DNA of 64,000 nt from Planktothricoides sp. SR001 (GTDB lineage Bacteria; Cyanobacteriota; Cyanobacteriia; Cyanobacteriales; Laspinemataceae). Positions within the stretch are counted from its first letter, which is position 1. Each line of letters begins with the position of its first letter. Shown here in pieces: positions 53,805 to 63,957 of the stretch. The notes under the pieces are model-generated. The model had not been told where the DNA came from and made no database searches. It was given only the letters and a program-made list of their open reading frames with translations. The position numbers were made by a program, and so were the translations under genes. The stretch covers positions 1 to 64,000 of the forward strand of contig NZ_LIUQ01000031.1 of assembly GCF_001276715.1 (NCBI RefSeq), given 5' to 3'.

Positions 53805-53833
53805 GTAGGGTGGGCAAAATTTGCCCACCCTAC
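53805..53833. terminator. Bidirectional terminator between methyltransferase and small exported protein
   Basis: GTAGGGTGGGCA / TGCCCACCCTAC hairpin with a 5-base loop, between convergent genes. It also resembles the cyanobacterial GTAGGGTGGGCAAAATTTGC repeat family. Confidence 0.8.
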
Positions 53834-53847
53834 GGGATCAACCGAAT

Positions 53848-54075
53848 TTATTGATCGGAAGATGTGTCATTTTCGTGTTCCCCATTACAGTGTTCTTCAC
53901 AGTTATCGTGACAGTTATTGCGAAGTTCAGTGTTAAAAGGGTTGTCCTGTTTAGTTAAGGAAACTTGAGCGCTGGCAGGTTCAACGACGAATCCCCCGAA
54001 GCTAAACCCAGTGGCGATCGCGCCACTCACCGCCGTTAAAACGATTTTAACTAAAGTCGCTTTCATGTTAGACAA
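53848..54075 (-). CDS. Small exported Cys/His-containing protein
   Basis: 75 residues. A lipid-free signal peptide (MSNMKATLVKIVLTAVSGAI, then TGFSFGGFVVEPASA) with cleavage after ASA leaves a ~38-residue mature peptide. It is acidic and contains NNCHDNCEEHCNGEHEND: three Cys and two His in a compact cluster. This could bind metal or form disulfides. No family is recognised; similar small cyanobacterial peptides exist as hypotheticals. The ATG choice could also be the fourth residue. Confidence 0.7.
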   Translation of the reverse strand: MSNMKATLVKIVLTAVSGAIATGFSFGGFVVEPASAQVSLTKQDNPFNTELRNNCHDNCEEHCNGEHENDTSSDQ

Positions 54076-54279
54076 ACTCCTAAATCGATATTTTAAGCAT
54101 AGAGAACAAAAATGAAATCAGGATGAAATTGCGATCTTCAGGTAAAAAGCGATCTACAAACGGGATGATAGAAATCGGGTTTCTTTTGGGGATATTAAAA
54201 GTTGTCTTCGCAACCCACAAAAGAAATTCGATTTCTTTTTCCCTGTCACCAGAAAGCGAGACTGCCTCTACAAATCTCC

Positions 54280-57200
54280 TCATTGAGGCGATTCCCCCCC
54301 GCCGAAGAGGGGGCAAGCTTCGGGATCCGCTTCGCGGAATCGCAGAAACCCGTTGGCTGACCCGACCAATATTACCGACCCATCGGCATTCATCACCCAT
54401 CCGGTAGCTTCCACAATGGGGGGACTAGAAACCCGGTTTCTTGAAGAAACCGGGTTTCTTGAATAACTTGAAGAAACCGGGTTTATTGAATCACCCCGGT
54501 TGGTTTGACTTTTGTCCTCTATTTCCAGCGATCGCAAATCCTGCCAAACTGTTTGACCCCACAGCATTTCTGTGGGACTTTGGGGCAGACCACCGCGTCC
54601 GACGATATAAAACTCATTGTCTTGATTGGCAACACAACCGGAAGTAATTCGATCGCTCGGATCAACCAAAGCTGAGGATAATTCTACCAATCCTGCGGCT
54701 GGGTTGGCATCGGGATTATTAATTTCCACGGTGCCATCTACCCCCAACTCAGAACTAGCGGTAATATCGCTTTTAGGGGTTAAAGTAGGGCGAAACTCTG
54801 AGCCAAAAATGCCCCGACTGGTAATGTTAATATTGCCGCCATTGCCCCCCACCGCATTAGCGATAATATCGCTATTTTCTAAGGCCACAATTATATCGGC
54901 ATTAATGGTTAAGTTGCCGCCATCCCCGATATCGCCTTTGGCTTCCACATTGATTTGACTGCCGTTGCGTAAACTTAATAAATCACGCACGTTAATTTCT
55001 ACGTCGCCGCCAAAGCCAAACGCTGTTGTGGCATTAATATTTCCGCCGCTTTCTAAATTGAGGCGATCGACATTTATTTGCAGCCGTCCTGCGTTGCCAG
55101 TTCCTTGATGGTCTACGCGGATTTGTCCGCCGTTGGCGATCGTGAGGCGATCGCTATTCACCGTTAATTCTCCTGTCTTTCCCGTAGGAATTGGCGCAGC
55201 AAAGAAAACTTGTTGAATATCTTCTGCCCCCGCAAAAGCATCCGCACTTAGGGAAGAAGGAATGCCAAGACTTGCCTTGCCAGAGATGAAAATATCCGCA
55301 GCATTGATCGTTGAATTTCCGGCATTTCCCGCACCCACAGTCCCCGCAGCAACACTCCCTCCGTCTTGCAAAATCAGACGTGGGGTATTGATGACTAAAT
55401 ATCCAGCTTGCCCCAGACCAAAGCTTTGGTTGCCGATTAAACTGAGAATGTTCGGCATCAATGAACTGTAACCATAAATTTCAATTGACTCAGACGCATT
55501 AACGGTCAAATTACCACCGTTTCCCGTTCCCGAACCGGGCAGCGGTTCCCCTAATGTAGAGGTGGAAAACAGTCCGACATTTAATATTTCTGCGCCTTCA
55601 AGAATTCGCATTTGTCGAGTTGAGATATTCACATCCCCCGCATCCGCTCGGCCAAATGTTAAGCTGCCAATTAAGGTAATATGATCCAGGGCTAAAGGAC
55701 TAATTCCAGTTAACTCAATGGTGTCGGCATTGATGATGATATCTCCTGCATTGCCCGTACCACCTTCGGGGACAGAAATGCCAACTAATTCCATTAAAGT
55801 TCGCGAACTAATCTGTGCCCCGTCAGAAAGGTTAATTTTGCCCGTTGATACTTGAATATTACCGCCGTTTCCCGAACCAAGGGCGATCGATGTAATCCCA
55901 CTGTCAGCTATGGGGAAAAGCGGGTTAACTCCTCGACTGGCGATCGCGTCTGTGGCATTAACCAAAATATCTCCACCCTTGCCACTTCCTTGAGTCCAAG
56001 AAAACAAAAATGCCCCATCTCTAAAACTTAAATTTTCCGCTGAAATATTCAAGTTTCCTCCGGCAGCTTGCCCTGATGTATAGGTGGCAATTCCACTGAC
56101 AAATATAGGATTAAATGGCAGTGAATTTTCAGCGGTTATCCCTTGGGCAATCACGTTAATATTGCCACTATTGCCGGTAGCTTGTGACCCCGCTAAAGTA
56201 GCAATTTGTCCCCCAGATAAAAAAGTCGCTTGTTTGGTAGCAACGCTGATATTTCCTCCAGCACCACTGGCAAAGTTTTCGCTAGAAATCCGACTATTGG
56301 TATTTTGTTCTAGCCAAGTTTCTGGATCTATCGCCTCTAAGTTGATTTCTCCTAAATTAAATCCGGGCGGTAAAGCAAATCCGTCAACTATCATTGATTC
56401 CGTAGCTTCTACCTGAATATTGCCTGCGGTTCCCGCCCCTTGGGTTAAAGTCTGGATTCTTGCCCCATTATTAATCGATAAATTCGCCGATTTTACCTCA
56501 ATATCCCCACTATTACCCGTGGCATTAGGTGCTACTTGGTTGACAATCCAAGCACTAAAAGGAAAAGCGGCTACAGTTCCGCCTAATGATAACGATTCAG
56601 CGGCATTAATGGTAATCTTGCCACTGTTAGCATCTCCATTAGTTAGGGAGACAATTTGCGACCCCTCTAAGGCAATATTTTTACCTGTAACGGTGATTTG
56701 ACTCAGAGGATTATTCACCACAGCGGGAGAAAATATGGCGGAACGATTCGCTAAATTAATATTGGCAAATTCATTGACTAAATCATAGTTAACGACTAAT
56801 CCAATCGGAGTTGGCATTATTCCCACGGTGCCATTTGCTACGCTGCCGATTTGAATTATTCCCGATGGGGCAGTGACAATTCCTCCGTTAAAGTTAATCC
56901 CATTTCCGATTAAGGCGAAGGTTTGACCGGGGGCAACGGTTAAGCCTAAATTATCGGTGGGGATGATATCAGTAATGCCGGTGCCATTGACAGAAATTGC
57001 TGCCGAATTTTCTCCCATTTGTAACCCAATGGGCACATTAACAGATAGTAGGGGCAATTCCCCCGTGGTTGCCCCCGTTTCGCGAACCGCCCCTACATTT
57101 GCCGGAAATTCTCCGTCGGGAAATAACACGCTATTAGCGGTACTGCCAAAGAAAGAACCACCGATCGCTAATCGGGCATTGTTGCCAAATATTAGCCCAT

Positions 57201-57546
57201 TGGGGTTAATTAAAAATAAGTTGGCGGTGCCATTGGCACGAATCAAGCCATCAATATTAGATAGATTATTTCCGGTGACACGAGTCAGGATATTTTGAAT
57301 GTTGAGGGCATTGTTAAACAACACTTCGGTGCCGGTATTCACGGAAAAATCCGAGAAACTATGAAATAAGTTATTTCCGGCTGCGGTGCCTCCGTCAATT
57401 GTAATTAAATTGGCTTCAGGGGTGACGATACTGTTGTTGGGCAGAGTGCCATCAGGGATAATTTGAGCAACAGCGATAGCAGGCCAAAACCAGGGGCATA
57501 ATAACAAGACAAACCAGAATCGCTTTGATTCTAATATTGGTTTCAT
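54280..57546 (-). CDS. Filamentous-haemagglutinin-like two-partner-secretion protein
   Basis: 1088 residues from the ATG at 57546 (MKPILESKRFWFVLLLCPWF); an upstream extension is rejected because the family begins at the signal peptide. Signal cleavage should be after AVAQ. The TPS/haemagglutination-activity domain follows at once (IDGGTAAGNNLFHSFSDFSV, NIDGLIRANGTANLFLINPN, GLIFGNNARLAIGGSFFGS). Then come a long right-handed beta-helix of ~20-residue rungs rich in GNGGNI/GNAGDI, and a short C-terminal domain (ITSGCVANQDNEFYIVGRGG). It should be exported across the outer membrane by a TpsB transporter, not encoded here. Residues ~1020-1040 (NPVSSSYSRNPVSSRNRVSS) are encoded by inserted palindromic repeats. 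Confidence 0.92.
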   Translation of the reverse strand: MKPILESKRFWFVLLLCPWFWPAIAVAQIIPDGTLPNNSIVTPEANLITIDGGTAAGNNLFHSFSDFSVNTGTEVLFNNALNIQNILTRVTGNNLSNIDGLIRANGTANLFLINPNGLIFGNNARLAIGGSFFGSTANSVLFPDGEFPANVGAVRETGATTGELPLLSVNVPIGLQMGENSAAISVNGTGITDIIPTDNLGLTVAPGQTFALIGNGINFNGGIVTAPSGIIQIGSVANGTVGIMPTPIGLVVNYDLVNEFANINLANRSAIFSPAVVNNPLSQITVTGKNIALEGSQIVSLTNGDANSGKITINAAESLSLGGTVAAFPFSAWIVNQVAPNATGNSGDIEVKSANLSINNGARIQTLTQGAGTAGNIQVEATESMIVDGFALPPGFNLGEINLEAIDPETWLEQNTNSRISSENFASGAGGNISVATKQATFLSGGQIATLAGSQATGNSGNINVIAQGITAENSLPFNPIFVSGIATYTSGQAAGGNLNISAENLSFRDGAFLFSWTQGSGKGGDILVNATDAIASRGVNPLFPIADSGITSIALGSGNGGNIQVSTGKINLSDGAQISSRTLMELVGISVPEGGTGNAGDIIINADTIELTGISPLALDHITLIGSLTFGRADAGDVNISTRQMRILEGAEILNVGLFSTSTLGEPLPGSGTGNGGNLTVNASESIEIYGYSSLMPNILSLIGNQSFGLGQAGYLVINTPRLILQDGGSVAAGTVGAGNAGNSTINAADIFISGKASLGIPSSLSADAFAGAEDIQQVFFAAPIPTGKTGELTVNSDRLTIANGGQIRVDHQGTGNAGRLQINVDRLNLESGGNINATTAFGFGGDVEINVRDLLSLRNGSQINVEAKGDIGDGGNLTINADIIVALENSDIIANAVGGNGGNINITSRGIFGSEFRPTLTPKSDITASSELGVDGTVEINNPDANPAAGLVELSSALVDPSDRITSGCVANQDNEFYIVGRGGLPQSPTEMLWGQTVWQDLRSLEIEDKSQTNRGDSINPVSSSYSRNPVSSRNRVSSPPIVEATGWVMNADGSVILVGSANGFLRFREADPEACPLFGGGESPQ
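54427..54486. repeat. Three AGAAACC(C/G)GGTTTCT repeats inside the haemagglutinin-like gene
   Basis: Copies at 54427-54441 (C-centred), 54445-54459 (G-centred) and 54472-54486 (G-centred, one mismatch), all in frame near the 3' end. Confidence 0.9.
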
Positions 57547-57773
57547 ATTCAATCTATTCTTTAATCTCATCAGGGATACGCGATCGCTTTTCCGTAACAC
57601 CCTGAAAAAAAAGCGATCGCTGCGATCGGGCATTTTAACTAATATGCATGATTATAGCGGTAGCAATGCGGATTACAGAAGTTTTCTGGATTCTAGCGGG
57701 CGCGGGAATGACAGATTTTATTTGTACTTCATAACTCTGACAAGTTCTCTATCCTTGGGCAAACAATAAAAAT

Positions 57774-57803
57774 CCCACACCATGAATATACTGATGGTGT
57801 GGG
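57774..57803 (-). terminator. Terminator of uppS
   Basis: CCCACACCAT / ATGGTGTGGG hairpin with a 10-base loop. On the minus strand it is followed by ATTTTTATTG. It ends the cdaA-uppS unit. Confidence 0.85.
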
Positions 57804-57829
57804 GATATGGATGTCGTTGCAATTGAGTT

Positions 57830-58579
57830 TTAAACTTTACCAAACCGGCGATCGCGCTTTTGATAAGCCAACAATGCCTGATGAAACTCTTGGCGATTAA
57901 AATCTGGCCAAAGAGTATTAGTAACATACAATTCAGCATAAGCAACTTGCCAGAGGAGAAAATTGCTCAGACGCATTTCCCCACTGGTTCTAATCAACAA
58001 ATCGGGATCCGCCTGTTCAGCGGTATAGAGATGACGAGCAAACATAGACTCGTCAATTTGTTCGGGAGTAATCAGACCTTGCTGTACTTTTTCCGCGATC
58101 GCCCGACAAGCGTGGACAATTTCTTGACGGGCGCCGTAATTCGTCGCTACAGTAAACTCAATCCCCTGATTATTTCGGGTTTCGGTCATCGAGCGAGAAA
58201 TCTCCGCTTGCAGTGACTCTGGCAGCGCTTGTAAATTCCCCACAAAGCGAATCTTGACATTTTCTGCCATCATTTCTTGGAGTTCTTGCCGCAATACCCG
58301 CTCAAACAGAGTCATCAAAAAATTGACTTCATCCAGAGGGCGGCCCCAATTCTCGCTAGAAAAGGCATAAGCCGTCAACGCGCAAATTCCCCAATCCTTG
58401 CAGCAGCGCAGCAGGTCTTTTAGTGAGTCAACTCCCCGCCGATGTCCCATAATTCTGGGCAGTCCTTGCCGTTTTGCCCAACGACCATTTCCATCCATAA
58501 TCACTGCGACATGTTTGGGCAATCGCGCCGAATCTAGATCAGCGGGTAACTGTTGCAGTGTCGTTTGCTTAACAATCAT
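57830..58579 (-). CDS. uppS: Isoprenyl transferase (undecaprenyl-diphosphate synthase family)
   Basis: cis-Prenyltransferase that elongates farnesyl-PP to the C55 carrier lipid for cell-wall synthesis. 249 residues. [20 protein letters not shown] near 23-42 contains the catalytic Asp and diphosphate-binding residues. [34 protein letters not shown], and the C-terminal [19 protein letters not shown] and [15 protein letters not shown] complete the family's five conserved regions. Its ATG overlaps the cdaA stop by four bases, so the two genes are translationally coupled. Confidence 0.97.
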   Translation of the reverse strand: MIVKQTTLQQLPADLDSARLPKHVAVIMDGNGRWAKRQGLPRIMGHRRGVDSLKDLLRCCKDWGICALTAYAFSSENWGRPLDEVNFLMTLFERVLRQELQEMMAENVKIRFVGNLQALPESLQAEISRSMTETRNNQGIEFTVATNYGARQEIVHACRAIAEKVQQGLITPEQIDESMFARHLYTAEQADPDLLIRTSGEMRLSNFLLWQVAYAELYVTNTLWPDFNRQEFHQALLAYQKRDRRFGKV

Positions 58580-59535
58580 TTTTTCTCTCGAGAGGAAGCC
58601 GATGATGGAAGACGGAGTAAACGCACGGCTAGTGCGACTCCAGAGGATCCTAACTTACGCGTAATTTGCCGCAAGTCAGGGGCAACTACTTCACGATCCG
58701 CCGATTGGGAAAATCGAGCTTCTAGTAGTTCTTTGAGTTTACTACTGGTTAACGGTCGATTCAGTGTACCCCGTTCAGCCAAAGAAATAGAGCCTGTTTC
58801 TTCAGATACAACCACACAGATGCAATTTTCGACTCGCTCAGTAATTCCCATTGCCGCACGATGCCTGGTTCCCAGTTGCCGGGAGGCTTTCCGGTCTGAC
58901 AAAGGCAGAATTACTCCCGCTGCCATAATTCGGGCTTCGCGAATCAATACTGCGCCATCGTGTAGTAGGGTTGATGTCTGAAACAGAGTTTGCAATAGTT
59001 CTTTAGAAACTTCTGCATTCAATTTCACACCGGGGACAGAAAAATCTCGCTCATCAATCGGCTCACTGGTTTCTAGAATCATTAATGCTCCCGTGCGGTT
59101 TTGCGAGAGTTCTTTAACCGCTTCGACTATTTGATCGATGACGCTATCGGATTTGGGAATCGCTTTGCGCGATGATTGAAATAATTGGAGCAGTTCTCCT
59201 TTGCCTAGTTGCTCTAGTAATCGGCGAAATTCCGATTGCAATAGCACGGCCATGGCTACGGCAGATCCAATCACCAAATTATTTAACACAAAACTCAGCA
59301 GCCTGAGCTCTAATTTGGTGCTGACTGCCGCTGCTACCATGAGCAGTATAAACCCCCGCACCATCCACAGGGTTCGCCGTTCACCGATGATGATCAACAC
59401 CATATAAGTGAGTATCACTACGAGCAATATGTCGATGGGGTCTTTGAGCCATTGCTGCCAAATTTCGGCAAGCTGAAGCGCCAAGGACTGAGTCCAAGTC
59501 GGATTGATTAGCAATTGTTTCCATGTATATCCCAT
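58576..59535 (-). CDS. cdaA: Diadenylate cyclase CdaA
   Basis: Makes cyclic di-AMP from two ATP at the membrane; c-di-AMP controls osmolyte and potassium uptake and cell-wall homeostasis. 319 residues. Three N-terminal membrane helices (~35-105: [20 protein letters not shown] and following) precede the DAC domain, with LHDGAVLIR near 190-198 and [12 protein letters not shown] near 222-233, the DGA and RHR catalytic motifs. [16 protein letters not shown] follows. The C-terminal tail (~270-319) is longer than in Bacillus. It overlaps uppS and lies downstream of lysA. Confidence 0.95.
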   Translation of the reverse strand: MGYTWKQLLINPTWTQSLALQLAEIWQQWLKDPIDILLVVILTYMVLIIIGERRTLWMVRGFILLMVAAAVSTKLELRLLSFVLNNLVIGSAVAMAVLLQSEFRRLLEQLGKGELLQLFQSSRKAIPKSDSVIDQIVEAVKELSQNRTGALMILETSEPIDERDFSVPGVKLNAEVSKELLQTLFQTSTLLHDGAVLIREARIMAAGVILPLSDRKASRQLGTRHRAAMGITERVENCICVVVSEETGSISLAERGTLNRPLTSSKLKELLEARFSQSADREVVAPDLRQITRKLGSSGVALAVRLLRLPSSASSREKK

Positions 59536-59637
59536 TGGCTCAGGATTGACCTTGCGCTTAAAGAAGTTTTTTGATTAGAAACGGTGCGGATGCGTGGCTG
59601 ACGCGGCTCCCGATCTTTTATACTGCATCTGAGTCCG

Positions 59638-61047
59638 TTAGACCTGTGGAATCGTCAGTCTTTCGGGCAGGCGATCGTGTTGAATCAGATCGTCATAAGT
59701 TTCTCGTTGCAGAATCAGATTCGCTTCCCCTTGGCAGACTAAGACCGCTGCCGGTCGCGGCTGCCGATTATAGTTAGAGGCCATACTGCAATTGTAGGCG
59801 CCCGTGGCCATGACGATGAGAATGTCGCCGGTTTCTAGCTTGGGCAGTTGGGCGTCTTTGATTAAAATATCCCCAGATTCGCAGTGTTTTCCGGCAATGG
59901 TGATGGTTTCGGTATGTTCGGCAGACATCCGATTGGCGATCGCTGCCCGATAGACGGATTGGTAGGTAATGGGTCGGGGATTATCGGACATTCCGCCATC
60001 GACGGAGACATAAGTGCGAATGCCGGGAATTTCTTTTTTGGCACCCACGGTGTAAGCGGTGATACAGCTTGAGCCAATCAGCGATCGCCCTGGTTCGCAC
60101 AAGAGTTTTGGTAAGTGTACCCCACGAGACTGACAAGCAGCAGCGATCGCTTGACTCACCACTTTCACCCACTCAGAGATACTCGGTGGATCGTCCGCTT
60201 CTGTATAACGAATCCCTAAGCCACCGCCCACATTTAACTCGCTGACGGGCAGTCCATATTCTGCGGCTTTTTCCAGCCATTCTACCAACACCCCTGCCAA
60301 ATCCTGATGGGGGTTTAATTCAAAAATTTGTGAGCCGATATGAGCGTGTAAGCCAATACAATTTAAACTGGGTTGCTGGCGAACAAAGGCAAACACTTGA
60401 TCCACTTGTTCCGGATCAAAGCCAAATTTACTATCTAAATGGCCGGTGCGGATATACTCGTGGGTGTGGCATTCGATCCCAGGGGTTAAGCGCAACATGA
60501 TTCGCACTGGGTGAGAAGAATATTCCGCAATGGCTGCCAAGGTTTCCAACTCTAACCAGTTGTCTACCACAATGGTGCAACCGGAACCGACCGCTAGTTT
60601 TAATTCGGTTTCTGATTTGTTGTTCCCGTGGAAATAAATTTTTTCCGGGCTGACGTTGGCACAAAGGGCGGTGTAGAGTTCGCAACCTGTGACTACATCA
60701 ATGCCTAAGCCTTCGGAAGCCGCGATCGCGCATATTGCGAGGCAGTTCCAGGCTTTAGAAGCATACAACACCAGAGTTTTGCCGGGATAATATTCTTCAA
60801 AGGCTTGACGATACTGTCTGCAAGCGGTTCTCAGAGTTGCTTCATCCACAATATAAAGCGGTGAACCATATTGCTGTACCAAAGTCACCACATCACAACC
60901 ACCAATTTCTAGGCGATCGGCGCTGTTGACCTTTGCGGTCAAAGGCAGCAACTCTTGATTCGGTGAGCGCAATTCAGGGTTAATCCCGGAAGCGTGTAAG
61001 TATTGACGGCCAGATTTTTCGGCAACGCGAGGAGGAGTAGATACCAT
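59638..61047 (-). CDS. lysA: Diaminopimelate decarboxylase
   Basis: PLP enzyme of the alanine-racemase/ornithine-decarboxylase fold that makes L-lysine from meso-diaminopimelate. 469 residues. PLP Lys is in TLVLYASKAWNCLAICAIA near 97. GLGIDVVTGCELYTAL, IYFHGNNKSETELKLAVGSG, GLHAHIGSQIF and LNVGGGLGIRY follow. The dimer-interface residues are in KLLCEPGRSLIGSS and CESGDIL, the latter with the substrate-contacting Cys. About 45 residues before the catalytic domain form the usual cyanobacterial extension. About 100 bp upstream of cdaA on the same strand; likely cotranscribed. Confidence 0.95.
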   Translation of the reverse strand: MVSTPPRVAEKSGRQYLHASGINPELRSPNQELLPLTAKVNSADRLEIGGCDVVTLVQQYGSPLYIVDEATLRTACRQYRQAFEEYYPGKTLVLYASKAWNCLAICAIAASEGLGIDVVTGCELYTALCANVSPEKIYFHGNNKSETELKLAVGSGCTIVVDNWLELETLAAIAEYSSHPVRIMLRLTPGIECHTHEYIRTGHLDSKFGFDPEQVDQVFAFVRQQPSLNCIGLHAHIGSQIFELNPHQDLAGVLVEWLEKAAEYGLPVSELNVGGGLGIRYTEADDPPSISEWVKVVSQAIAAACQSRGVHLPKLLCEPGRSLIGSSCITAYTVGAKKEIPGIRTYVSVDGGMSDNPRPITYQSVYRAAIANRMSAEHTETITIAGKHCESGDILIKDAQLPKLETGDILIVMATGAYNCSMASNYNRQPRPAAVLVCQGEANLILQRETYDDLIQHDRLPERLTIPQV

Positions 61048-61152
61048 AATTTAATCAATCGATCCTAAGTTTAGAGCGTTTGGGTGAGGAGTTCTCGTTT
61101 TCCAGTGTACAATTTGCCATTGTGATTTCTCTGTTTTAATTTTGTAGTTTTT

Positions 61153-61725
61153 GTGACTTTTTTCAGAATTGATCCCCTGACCCCAGAATTTCTGACTGCC
61201 GTAGCCGAATTGGACAAGTCTTGTTTCGGTGGGATTTGGAGTTTGGACAACTATCGCCAGGAAATGGAAAGTCCCAACAGTGATTTACTGGTAGTTTCCG
61301 TGACTCCCGCCCCGTCCGCCGCCGATCGCCCCTCCCGAACCTCATCTCCACCCATACTTGTTGGGGTGGGCTGTTTGTGGTCAATTTTAGAGGAAGCGCA
61401 TATTACCCTATTGGCGATCGCGCCTAATTATCAAGGTCAAGGGTTGGGTCAAGCTATGCTCTACCAATTACTCTTTTGTGCGTGGCAACGGCAACTAGAA
61501 TGGGCCACCCTGGAGGTGCGGGTTTCTAACACACCAGCCATTTCTCTTTACAAAAAATTCGGCTTTCAGGATGTCGGTCGCCGCCGTCGCTATTATCAAG
61601 ATACGGGAGAAGATGCCCTGATTCTGTGGCGCTATGGGTTACATCACCCTGGGTTTAAGAATTGGTTGGCGGAATGGAAACCCCAAATCTGCGATCGCCT
61701 CACCCGGTCAGGCTTTCGTATCTAA
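61153..61725 (+). CDS. rimI: Ribosomal-protein-alanine N-acetyltransferase RimI-like (GNAT)
   Basis: 190 residues. Acetyl-CoA-dependent N-terminal acetyltransferase; the acetyl-CoA loop is LLAIAPNYQGQGLGQAMLYQ (Q/R-x-x-G-x-G/A), followed by WATLEVRVSNTPAISLYKKF and GFQDVGRRRRYYQDTGEDAL, the RimI-type ending. A Pro/Ser-rich insertion (PAPSAADRPSRTSSPP) sits in the beta4 region and is longer than in E. coli RimI. The start is GTG at 61153. Divergent from lysA with ~105 bp between starts. Confidence 0.9.
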   Translation: MTFFRIDPLTPEFLTAVAELDKSCFGGIWSLDNYRQEMESPNSDLLVVSVTPAPSAADRPSRTSSPPILVGVGCLWSILEEAHITLLAIAPNYQGQGLGQAMLYQLLFCAWQRQLEWATLEVRVSNTPAISLYKKFGFQDVGRRRRYYQDTGEDALILWRYGLHHPGFKNWLAEWKPQICDRLTRSGFRI

Positions 61726-62355
61726 GCTTATTTGTTGTTTGTTGTTGGCTATTTGTTGTTGGTTATTGGTTATTTGTTGTCTGTTGTTTGCCAAGAACAG
61801 TGAACCGTCAACAAAGAACAAATAACAGTAAACAGCCCACTATAAATAGTTAATTAGTAAATTAATATTAATAAAATCTGTATATTTACTTACTGCCATG
61901 ATAAACAGTGGTAAGATTATATCAAATACATGATTCAGACCGATAGGCCAAGCGCGAATAAGTGCTGCCTTTGCCATAACCCGCCAGAGCATAAATTCTC
62001 TGGCTAATAGCTCAAGTCAGTTAAAACTGACTAGCCAAATCTCTAAATAATATCACCATGAATATCCCAGTGAGAAAAACTCGGAATTTTTCGACCGATT
62101 AGACTCTTAGGACTGACTTTTTGGGATGATGTTTGGGATGATGTTTGGGATGATGTTTGGGATGATTTTTGGGATGATTTTTGGGATGATTTTCAATATT
62201 TTGGGATGACTTTCAATATGTAGAGGCAAGGCATTTAGAGGCAAGGCATGAATTGCCGATCGCTGATATGGCGGCGATGCTTAAATCCTGACCTGGCACT
62301 GCGCTTGAAAAGGGCTGATTCGGCACCGAGAATGATAAGTCTCGTGAGGTTTTTT
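61726..62355. repeat. Intergenic region with low-complexity and 12-bp tandem repeats
   Basis: 630 bp without a gene. A GTTGTTTGTTGTTGG low-complexity tract lies at 61730-61790, a CAAGTCAGTT-AAA-ACTGACT hairpin near 62010-62033, and six copies of a 12-bp GGGATGATGTTT/GGGATGATTTTT unit at 62123-62194. AGAGGCAAGGCAT occurs twice just after. Confidence 0.9.
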
Positions 62356-63609
62356 ATGAATAAAATCACACTTTTTGGGATGCCCGCAGAAAAAGGTCGT
62401 TGGCTACTAATTCCCCTCGGCCTGACCGTTTACCTCTGTTTGGGTACAGTCTATTCTTGGAGTATTTTTAGGAAACCTTTAGAAGATTTCCTCAACATTG
62501 GCGCTACGCAAAGTTTACTGCCGTTTACGGTGCTCTTGGTGGTCTTTGCTATGCTGATGCCGATTACAGGTTTTTACATTGATAAAATCGGCGTGCGCCA
62601 AATTACGGCCATTGGTGGAGTCGTGATGGGACTGGGTTATATTCTGTCTAGCTTTGCCTCAAATTTGCCCATTTTGGTGGTGACTTATGGGGCGATCGCA
62701 GGGGCTGGAGTTGGCATTGCTTACGGAGTGCCGATCGCCGTGGTAGCGAAATGGTTTCCCGATCGCAAAGGACTCGCAGTAGGTTTAACGGTAATTGGCT
62801 TTGGTTTGTCGCCATTAGTGACTGCACCGTTAGCCCGCATTGCGATCGCTGCTTATGGACTAATGCCCACTTTTGCCATTTTGGGTGTTGCCTTTACCGC
62901 GATGATTTTAGCCATTTCCACCCAATTAAAAATACCGCCTAAAGGATGGCAACCTGCCGGTTGGCAACCGAATATTGTTCAAAACCCCGCCTTGATCGCC
63001 CAAGAAAGAGATCGTTTGCTGCGATCGCCGGAATTTTACGGCCTCTGGTTGTGCTATATCATTGGCACTTTTGTCGGACTCTCTGCGATTGGCATTTCCA
63101 GTCCCGTTGCCCAAGAAATTATTAAACTTGACTCAGGGTTAGCGGCAATGGCGGTTTCCTTGTTTGCCGTGTTTAATGGTGTAGGTCGTCCCCTGTTTGG
63201 TTGGTTAACTGACCGGATTCATCCCCAAAACGCAGCGATCGCCTCTTATGTGCTGATTTTGATTGCTTCGATTATGATGATCAATGCCACTGAAGGTCAG
63301 ACAATCACCTATTTAATTGCCTTTTCCTTATTCTGGTTATCCCTAGGCGGCTGGTTAGCGATCGCCCCCACCGCCACCTTAAGCTTATTTAAACCAGAAA
63401 ATTACGCCAAAAACTACGGAATTGTCTTCACTGCTTACGGGGTTGGCGCATTATTAGGCACCTTGGTTGCCGGACAAATCCGAGATATTTTTGGCACCTA
63501 TACTTATGCCTTTTATGCCACTGCCGCATTAGCGATCGTTGGCATCATCATCGCCGAATTCATGCTGAAAAAACATCATCCGAAACCGACTAAACCGGCT
63601 ACCGTATAA
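62356..63609 (+). CDS. MFS transporter, OFA (oxalate/formate antiporter-like) family
   Basis: 417 residues from the ATG at 62356 (MNKITLFGMPAEKGRWLLIP), which follows GAGG; the longer frame upstream lacks family sequence. Twelve membrane helices. The OFA pattern is clear: LGLTVYLCLGTVYSWSIFRK in the first helix, GAIAGAGVGIAYGVPIAVVAKW-FPDRKGLAVGL, and GVGRPLFGWLTDRI opening the second half, plus AYGVGALLGTLVAGQIRD near the end. Members carry oxalate/formate or other carboxylates such as pyruvate; the substrate here is unknown. Confidence 0.9.
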   Translation: MNKITLFGMPAEKGRWLLIPLGLTVYLCLGTVYSWSIFRKPLEDFLNIGATQSLLPFTVLLVVFAMLMPITGFYIDKIGVRQITAIGGVVMGLGYILSSFASNLPILVVTYGAIAGAGVGIAYGVPIAVVAKWFPDRKGLAVGLTVIGFGLSPLVTAPLARIAIAAYGLMPTFAILGVAFTAMILAISTQLKIPPKGWQPAGWQPNIVQNPALIAQERDRLLRSPEFYGLWLCYIIGTFVGLSAIGISSPVAQEIIKLDSGLAAMAVSLFAVFNGVGRPLFGWLTDRIHPQNAAIASYVLILIASIMMINATEGQTITYLIAFSLFWLSLGGWLAIAPTATLSLFKPENYAKNYGIVFTAYGVGALLGTLVAGQIRDIFGTYTYAFYATAALAIVGIIIAEFMLKKHHPKPTKPATV

Positions 63610-63775
63610 TAAAATTCAACAATTTCAGCAATCATCATGTTTGGGTCTAAATCCCTTGATTAAAACAATTAAATAAACCCTTGTCGGGATTTATGTTGAT
63701 TTAGGCGCGTTCTCTCATTCGCCCTTACATGAACATAAATCCCAATCGGGTATAAAATTAATATTGACATCCAAT

Positions 63776-63934
63776 TTACAGCGGTTTTCAGACTAATGAA
63801 CCACGGTATGGCCCGCGCATTCCGGTAGGGGCCCTTACAATATTGTAAGGGCGAATGCGCTCGTCGCCCCTACTGCCGGAATGCGCGGGCTACTACAGAT
63901 AGTTCTGGTTTACTCGCGGAGAAAATTGCTGTAA
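63776..63934. mobile_element. MITE-like element, copy 3
   Basis: 159 bp bounded by TTACAGCGGTTTTCAGA and GGAGAAAATTGCTGTAA. It carries CCACGGTATGGCCCGCGCAT and CTGCCGGAATGCGCGGGC, matching copy 2 (44968-45221) in inverted orientation. The rest of 63610-63957 holds no gene. Confidence 0.8.
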
Positions 63935-63957
63935 TCATCATCGAGGAGCGCATAAAC

